Source: Nocardioidaceae bacterium (GTDB lineage: Bacteria; Actinomycetota; Actinomycetes; Propionibacteriales; Nocardioidaceae). From it: a stretch of 52,885 bases of DNA. Where the stretch lies: the NCBI GenBank assembly GCA_025927955.1, contig JAICKK010000003.1, forward strand, positions 1 to 52,885, given 5' to 3'. Shown here piece after piece: positions 43,245-52,885 of the stretch (the first letter of the stretch is position 1; each line of letters starts with the position of its first letter). A program made the position numbers and the translations under genes. A model generated the notes under the pieces. It had not been told where the DNA came from. It saw only the letters and a list, made by a program, of their open reading frames with translations, and ran no database searches.

Positions 43245-43571
43245 TCAGCGGCTCCTCGCGCAGAGCGCGAACTGGCGGTAGGTGAACGTCTCTGCGCTTC
43301 TGTTCGCCACCTCGGAGGCCCACGACTGCTCCTCCCCGGCGAGGATGCTCCCCACCGGACCGTTCGTGTACACGACGGGGGCGTCCGCCGGCCGCAGGGG
43401 CTCGCCGATCAGCGAGGTCCCTCCGCCGGTCAGCCTCGTCCGCGCCGGGCACGCGAGCAGCTGGTTCGTCGCCAGGCTGTGCGGCGCGACGGTGAAGTCC
43501 CGCTCGACACGGACGACTCCGCGCAGCGCCGGGCCACCCCGAGCCGGCGACCGCGTCAGCGTGTCGAGCAT
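43245..43571 (-). CDS. Hypothetical; resembles only the C-terminal domain of actinobacterial exported proteins
   Basis: LLACPARTRLTGGGTSL..SWASEVANRSAETFTYRQFALCAR; no signal peptide in the ORF. Confidence 0.45.
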   Translation of the reverse strand: MLDTLTRSPARGGPALRGVVRVERDFTVAPHSLATNQLLACPARTRLTGGGTSLIGEPLRPADAPVVYTNGPVGSILAGEEQSWASEVANRSAETFTYRQFALCARSR

Positions 43572-43822
43572 GTCCGCCTCCGTCTCGACAGCCGCATGTC
43601 GGCTCCGGGCGGGGACTCGGCGGGGGGCCGGCAGCGGATGGATCCCAGGAACGATCCGCCTGTCGGTAAAGCGATGTCAACGAACTCGGTCCGCTACCGC
43701 GCGCGGGTCCATACCGGTCCGGCGGGCATTCGGGAGGAACCTCCACGGATCGCCGCGGCGGGGCTTCCGGCCGGCCCCGGCCACCCTCGTCGCCTCCCCG
43801 GTGGCTCTGCGAGGATCCGCCC

Positions 43823-44536
43823 GTGAGAGCCGACTCCATCGTGGGGACCGTCCGCGGCCTGCACCGCTACCCGGTCAAGTCACTGGCCGGTGAGAGCCTG
43901 CGCACGGTGAGCGTCGACCAGCGCGGTGTGGCCGGCGACCGTCTGTGGGCGGTCCTCGACCACGACGGCAAGCTGGGCAGCGGCAAGTCGAGCCGGCGGT
44001 TCCGCAGGATGGACGGCCTGCTGCGGCTCACCGCGACCCTCGACGGCGAGGTCCCGGTGGTGGGGTTCCCCGACGGCCGGCGGCGGCGCGTCGACGAGGG
44101 CGCGACCGCGGGCGCGATCTCGGCCCACGTCGGGCGCCCCGTGACCCTGGGCCGCGAGCGGAGCCTTCCCCACCACGACGAGGGGCCGGTGCACCTGGTC
44201 ACCACCTCGAGCCTCGCCGCCGCGCGGGACGCACTCGGCCGCGACGTCCCGCCACCGCGGATGCGGCCCAACCTGGTCCTCGACACCGGCTCCGAGCCGG
44301 TCCTGCTCGAGGACGGCTGGGTCGGGCGGCGGCTCGCGGTCGGCGCCGAGGTGGTGCTCGACGTCCGCGGGCCGATGCAGCGGTGCGTCATGGTCAGTCT
44401 CGACCAGGTCGACCTGCCGCCCGAGCCGGGTCTGCTCGGCACGCTGGCGGCGCTCAACGACACGTGCCTGGGCGTCGTCCTCGACGTCGTGCACGGCGGC
44501 ACGGTCGCGGTCGGCGACGCGGTGCGGCTGGCCTGA
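43823..44536 (+). CDS. MOSC domain-containing protein
   Basis: VRGLHRYPVKSLAGESLRTVSVDQRGVAGDRLWAVLD; MRPNLVLDTG; PMQRCVMVSLDQ. Confidence 0.9.
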   Translation: MRADSIVGTVRGLHRYPVKSLAGESLRTVSVDQRGVAGDRLWAVLDHDGKLGSGKSSRRFRRMDGLLRLTATLDGEVPVVGFPDGRRRRVDEGATAGAISAHVGRPVTLGRERSLPHHDEGPVHLVTTSSLAAARDALGRDVPPPRMRPNLVLDTGSEPVLLEDGWVGRRLAVGAEVVLDVRGPMQRCVMVSLDQVDLPPEPGLLGTLAALNDTCLGVVLDVVHGGTVAVGDAVRLA

Positions 44537-44546
44537 GGCTCAGGCC
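44530..44546. terminator. Palindrome GGCCTGAGGCTCAGGCC spanning both stop codons of convergent genes
   Basis: 8+1+8 perfect palindrome (7-bp stem, GGC loop as RNA); contains TGA of MOSC gene and TCA (TGA on minus) of GNAT-Nudix gene. Confidence 0.45.
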
Positions 44547-45424
44547 CGCCCCGACTCGGTGTACGACGTCCCGCCACCGTCGAGGTTGGCCAGCGCGGAC
44601 TCGAGCCGCCGAGCGGTGAAGTCGGCGCACCGCTCCCGCGCCTGCTCGACCGTGCAGAACTCCACCGAGCGGATCTCTCGGGCCTGGAGCGCGGCGGCGT
44701 CGAGCAGCGAGGGGTCGTGGACGCCGCCGTCGAAGACCAGGCACAGCGCGTCGTCCCATCCGCTCCAGGCGGGCAGCCAGTCGGTCAGCACGAGGCCGCC
44801 CGCGGCGATGTCCAGGTCGAGCTCCTCCTTGACCTCACGCGCGACCGCGTCGCGGGGGGACTCGCCGACCTCGACCACGCCACCGGGCAGGTCCCAGTCG
44901 CTCTTGTAGGTCAGCCGGCACAGCAGCACGCGACCGGTCGGGTCGCGCACCAGCATCTGGGCGATCGCCCGCTTGCGCGGCAGGAACGAGTTCAGCAGCG
45001 TGCGGAAGCCCCGCGGGTCGTCCACCGGTGGGTCCGAGCGCAGCCGCGCGAGCAGCACGTACTCCGTCGCGTCGGGATGCTCGCCCTGCCCGCGCTCGAC
45101 GCGCAGGATCCCCTCGCGGAGCAGGCCGGCCCGGGTGGCCACCCGCACCGCCCGCACGTCCCCGGGGCGGACCCGTGCCTGGACCCGGCTCAGGCCCAGG
45201 TCGTCGAGCGCGTGCGCGACCAGCAGCCGCAGCGCGCGGGTGGCGTAGCCCCGGCCGCGCTGGTCCTCGTGCAGGGACCAGCGCAGCTCGCCGGCGCCGG
45301 CGCCGACGTCCTCGACCGAGACGCTCCCGACGGGCTCACCGGCGTGCTCGACGAGGAAGCTGCCCTCGTCGCCGTGCGGCCGGAGGGCGACGACCCCGTC
45401 GCTCAGCGGGCGGGTCGCAGCCAC
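44540..45424 (-). CDS. GNAT acetyltransferase - Nudix hydrolase fusion
   Basis: N-term [61 protein letters not shown]-term Nudix box [28 protein letters not shown] start overlaps glgB stop. Confidence 0.87.
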   Translation of the reverse strand: MAATRPLSDGVVALRPHGDEGSFLVEHAGEPVGSVSVEDVGAGAGELRWSLHEDQRGRGYATRALRLLVAHALDDLGLSRVQARVRPGDVRAVRVATRAGLLREGILRVERGQGEHPDATEYVLLARLRSDPPVDDPRGFRTLLNSFLPRKRAIAQMLVRDPTGRVLLCRLTYKSDWDLPGGVVEVGESPRDAVAREVKEELDLDIAAGGLVLTDWLPAWSGWDDALCLVFDGGVHDPSLLDAAALQAREIRSVEFCTVEQARERCADFTARRLESALANLDGGGTSYTESGRA

Positions 45425-47604
45425 AGCGTCGCCAGCGGCGGCACGGTGATCGTCGCGGACGCCGGCATGCCGTGCTGGGAGGAGTCGGTGGCGGTGACCA
45501 CGCCCATGTTGCCGACACCCGAGCCGGAGTACGCGTCGGCGTCCGTGTTGAGCACCTCCGTCCAGGGGCCGGCGAACGGCAGCCCGAGACGGTAGTCGTG
45601 GTGCGGGACGGCGGCGAAGTTCGCCACGCACACCACCGGCCCGTCCTCGGCGTTGCGCGGCTTGCGGACGAAGCTGAAGACGTTGTTCGACGAGTCGTTC
45701 GCGTCGACCCACTCGAAGCCCGAGCCCTCGGTGTCCAGGGACCAGAACGCCGGGGTCTCGCGGTAGATCCGGTTCATGTCGCGGACCAGCGTGTGCACGC
45801 CGCGGTGGTCGGCGTTGTCCAGCAGCCACCAGTCCAGCTCGCGGTTCTCGGCCCACTCCGACTCCTGGCCGAACTCGGAGCCCATGAACAGCAGCTGCTT
45901 GCCCGGGTGCGCCCACATGTAGGCCAGGAACGTGCGCAGGTTCGCCAGCTGTCGCCACCGGTCGCCGGGCATCTTGCGCAGCAGCGAGCCCTTGCCGTGG
46001 ACCACCTCGTCATGGCTGATCGGCAGGACGTAGTTCTCGGAGTAGGCGTAGACCATCGCGAACGTCATCGTGCCGTGGTGGTACTGCCGGTGCACCGGGT
46101 CGTTCTGCACGTAGCTGAGGCTGTCGTGCATCCAGCCCATGTTCCACTTGAAGCCGAACCCCAGGCCTCCCAGATGGGTCGGTCGGGTGACACCGGGCCA
46201 CGACGTCGACTCCTCGGCGATCGTGACGACGCCGGGCACCCGCCGGTAGGCGGTGGCGTTCATCTCCTGGAGGAACGCGACGGCCTCGAGGTTCTCGCGC
46301 CCGCCGTACACGTTGGGGGACCACTCGCCCTCTTCCCGGGAGTAGTCGAGGTAGAGCATCGACGCGACGCCGTCCACGCGCAGGCCGTCGGCGTGGAACT
46401 CCTCGAGCCAGAACAGCGCGTTGGCGTAGAGGAAGTTGCGGACCTCCTTGCGCCCGAAGTTGAAGATGTGGGAGCCCCACTCCTTGTGCCAGCCCCGCTG
46501 CGGGTTGGGGTCCTCGTAGAGCGGGGTGCCGTCGAAGCGCGCCAGCGCCCACTCGTCGGTCGCGAAGTGCCCGGGCACCCAGTCGAGGATGACGCCGATG
46601 CCGGCCTGGTGCAGGCGGTCGATGAGCAGGCGCAGCCCGTCAGGGTCGCCGAACCGGGAGTCGGCGGCGAAGTACGACGTGACGTGGTAGCCCCACGAGC
46701 CGCCGAAGGGGTGCTGCATCACCGGCATCAGCTCGACGTGGGTGAAGCCGGTCTCGGCGACGTAGTCGACCAGCTCGTCGGCGAGCTCGGTGTAGGAGCG
46801 GCCACGCCGCCACGAGGCGAGGTGGAGCTCGTAGGCCGACATCGGCTTCTCGTGCGCGCCACCGGACTTCCGCTGCTCCATCCACTCGTCGTCGCCCCAG
46901 GTGTGGTGGGACTCGAACACCTTCGAGGACTGCGCGGGCGGCACCTCGGCCGCGAACGCCATCGGGTCCGCCTTCTCGCGCCACTGGTCGTCGGCGCCCA
47001 GGACGATGAACTTGTAGAGGGACCCCGAGCCGACGCCGGGCACGAACAGCTCCCACACGCCCGAGACCCCGAGCTGTCGCATCGGGTGCTCCCGGCCGTC
47101 CCAGCTGTTGAAGTCGCCCTTGATCCGGATGCCCTTGGCGCTGGGGGCCCACACCGCGAACGACGTGCCGGTGACGGGTCCGGTGGGGGTGTCGTAGACG
47201 TGCAGGTGCGCACCGAGCACCGTCCAGAGCCTTTCGTGGCGGCCCTCGTTGATCAGGTGGAGGTCGACCTCGCCCAGCGTGGGCAGGTACCGGTAGGCGT
47301 CGTCGCTGAGCAGCGGCGGGCCACCGGCGTAGGTCACCTCGAGCCGGTAGTCGGGGACCTCGGGTACGTCGACGACACCGGCCCACACGCCCTCGTGCAC
47401 GTGCTCCAGCGGCACCTTCTTGTCGCCGGACACGACGACGACGGAGTCCGCCAGCGGGCGGAACGCCCTGATGGTCACGGCCCCGTCGTGCGGGTGCGCG
47501 CCGAGGACCTCGTGGGGGTTGCCGTGCCGGCCCTGGGCGATCAGGTCGAGGACCGCGGTGTCGACGGGCTGCACGGTGCGGGCTCGGCTGGTGCGTCGGG
47601 TCAT
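45403..47604 (-). CDS. glgB: 1,4-alpha-glucan branching enzyme
   Basis: [82 protein letters not shown]. Confidence 0.96.
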   Translation of the reverse strand: MTRRTSRARTVQPVDTAVLDLIAQGRHGNPHEVLGAHPHDGAVTIRAFRPLADSVVVVSGDKKVPLEHVHEGVWAGVVDVPEVPDYRLEVTYAGGPPLLSDDAYRYLPTLGEVDLHLINEGRHERLWTVLGAHLHVYDTPTGPVTGTSFAVWAPSAKGIRIKGDFNSWDGREHPMRQLGVSGVWELFVPGVGSGSLYKFIVLGADDQWREKADPMAFAAEVPPAQSSKVFESHHTWGDDEWMEQRKSGGAHEKPMSAYELHLASWRRGRSYTELADELVDYVAETGFTHVELMPVMQHPFGGSWGYHVTSYFAADSRFGDPDGLRLLIDRLHQAGIGVILDWVPGHFATDEWALARFDGTPLYEDPNPQRGWHKEWGSHIFNFGRKEVRNFLYANALFWLEEFHADGLRVDGVASMLYLDYSREEGEWSPNVYGGRENLEAVAFLQEMNATAYRRVPGVVTIAEESTSWPGVTRPTHLGGLGFGFKWNMGWMHDSLSYVQNDPVHRQYHHGTMTFAMVYAYSENYVLPISHDEVVHGKGSLLRKMPGDRWRQLANLRTFLAYMWAHPGKQLLFMGSEFGQESEWAENRELDWWLLDNADHRGVHTLVRDMNRIYRETPAFWSLDTEGSGFEWVDANDSSNNVFSFVRKPRNAEDGPVVCVANFAAVPHHDYRLGLPFAGPWTEVLNTDADAYSGSGVGNMGVVTATDSSQHGMPASATITVPPLATLWLRPAR

Positions 47605-49084
47605 GTGTTCGCCTCCTGGTCGAGCTGCTGGGTGATCCGGGCCACGGCGCCGAGCGGGATCGGCAACCAGGTCGGTCGGTTGCGTGCCTCGTAGACGGCT
47701 TCGTAGACGGCCTTGTCCGCCATGTAGGCACGCAGGATGAGGTCCTGCTCGTCGGAGAGCCGGCCGTCGGACGTGCGCCCGCTGTTCTCGACGTAGCCGC
47801 GCAGGAACGCGGCGGTGTTGCGCTTGCCCCACTCGGCCGCTCGGAAGGCGATCTGCCGGTTCGCGTCCTCGTCGGCCTCGAAGTCGGCGATCACGGCATG
47901 CGCCGCGTAGTCGAACGAGCGCAGCATGCCGGCGACGTCGCGCCAGACCAGGTCGGGAAGGACCCGCTCGGCGAGGGGCTTGGCCGGCTCACCCTCGAAG
48001 TCGACGATCTTCCAGCCCTTCACGGTGCGCAGCGTCTGGCCGAGGTGGTAGTCGCCGTGCACCCTCTGGGCCGTCGCCGAGACGCCGGCGCGGCCGAGCT
48101 CGGCCACGGCCCGGAACGTCCGGCGCAGGCCGTCGGCGGACGCCGCCAGCTCGGGGACGACGCCCAGGGCCGCCTCGAGCCGCTGGAGCATGGCCTCGGA
48201 CAGCCGGGTGAGGTCGTCGGCCCCCCAGCTCTGGGTCGGGAACTCCGCGGCCAGCACGTCGTGGACCTGGGCGGTGGCCAGGCCGAGCCGCTCCGCCTCG
48301 CCGGCGAAGTCCCCGCCGACCTCGTCGGCGTGCAGGTCGGCCTCCGCGAAGAGGTCGCGCACGCTCGCCAGGGCGATCTGCCAGCCGTCGCTGGCGGTCC
48401 GCAGGAACTGCTGCAGCATCGCCAGCTGCAGGGGCTCGTCGCTCTCCGCGGATCCCTCGAGCTCCAGCCAGCCGTAGAGCGCCGCGACGTGGTCGCTGCC
48501 CGACTCGGTGAGCGCCTTGTGGATCACGACGTCCGGGTTGCGGCCGGCGGTGACCTTGCGGAACACCTTCATCAGGCTGTCGTCACCGAAGGCCAGCGAG
48601 GAGTTGCTCTGCTCCCCGGAGAACAGCGTGGAGTGCGTCTCCAGGTCCAGCTCGTGCCCCGGCAGCCGGTAGAACGTCAGCGCGTCCACCCGCAGCACGC
48701 CGCCGTCCTCGCGTCCGGCCTCGTCGAACGCGCGCAGGTAGACCGCGGCGGCCTCCCGGTCGTGCACCGCGTCGTAGGCGTGCACCGCCCCGAGGTCGGC
48801 GTCGTCCCACGAGCCGACCAGCGCGTGCTCGAGCCGCTCCTGGTGCTCGTCGTAGTAGGCCAGTGGGACCTGGTAGGTCTCGCTGCCCCCGTCGGCGTAG
48901 TCGAGCGTGACCAGCTCCACCGCGACCCGGGGGGAGCCGTGCGACCGTCCGTCGAGGAGCCCGGCCCGGCGGACGCCGGCGACGGTGAAGTCACGGCCCT
49001 TGCCGCCGAACCAGCGGGCGGAGCCGACGTAGCCGTGCAGGGCGGCGGTGAGGTCCGGGTTCACGTCCGGGCCGGCGGGGGCGC

Positions 49085-49088
<4 letters not shown>
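47601..49088 (-). CDS. mak: Maltokinase
   Basis: [65 protein letters not shown]. Confidence 0.94.
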
Positions 49089-52848
<3,760 letters not shown>

Positions 52849-52860
52849 GGGGTCAACGTA
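52849..52860 (-). promoter_or_regulatory. Candidate leaderless promoter of glgE operon (TACGTT-gacccc-ATG)
   Basis: On minus strand TACGTT (52860-52855) followed by 6 nt then ATG at 52848. Confidence 0.5.
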
Positions 52861-52885
52861 CCGTCTCCCCACCGGGCGCAAACCC

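Noticed and set aside
45403-45958. Extended 472-aa ORF start (45958) for the GNAT-Nudix gene and 809-aa ORF start (47832) for glgB
   Set aside because: Upstream extensions are out-of-frame translations of neighbouring real genes; true starts inferred at 45424 and 47604.

Overview
High-GC actinobacterial chromosomal segment, most like Nocardioides/Propionibacteriales from gene content and order (inference, no search run). Left half is a canonical housekeeping block: lysA (5'-truncated at the window edge)-hom-thrC-thrB-rho-rpmE-prfA-prmC-sua5-wecA-type transferase-atpI/B/E/F/H/A/G/D/C-DUF2550, then cobO-type adenosyltransferase <> murA. The middle and right parts carry an acyl-CoA mutase / ethylmalonyl-CoA gene neighbourhood (meaA/ecm-type mutase, double-domain 3-hydroxyacyl-CoA dehydrogenase, ccr, mce, thiolase, meaB, MarR regulator, B12-domain-less mutase large subunit), nucS, a HATPase-linker-PAS protein, TMEM175-like channel, DivIVA-like coiled coil and AI-2E permease. 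The right edge is a tightly overlapping glgE-treS-mak-glgB alpha-glucan operon ending in a GNAT-Nudix fusion. No rRNA, tRNA, CRISPR array, phage or transposase was recognised. The most unusual non-coding structures are a ~185 bp inverted/tandem palindromic repeat array (31203-31400), a dispersed-type repeat that appears to supply the stop codon of mce (about 36225-36330), a near-palindromic operator overlapping a leaderless promoter in front of the mutase gene (40448-40472), a structured rho leader with a minimal uORF, and many apparent leaderless starts including two closely spaced divergent pairs.
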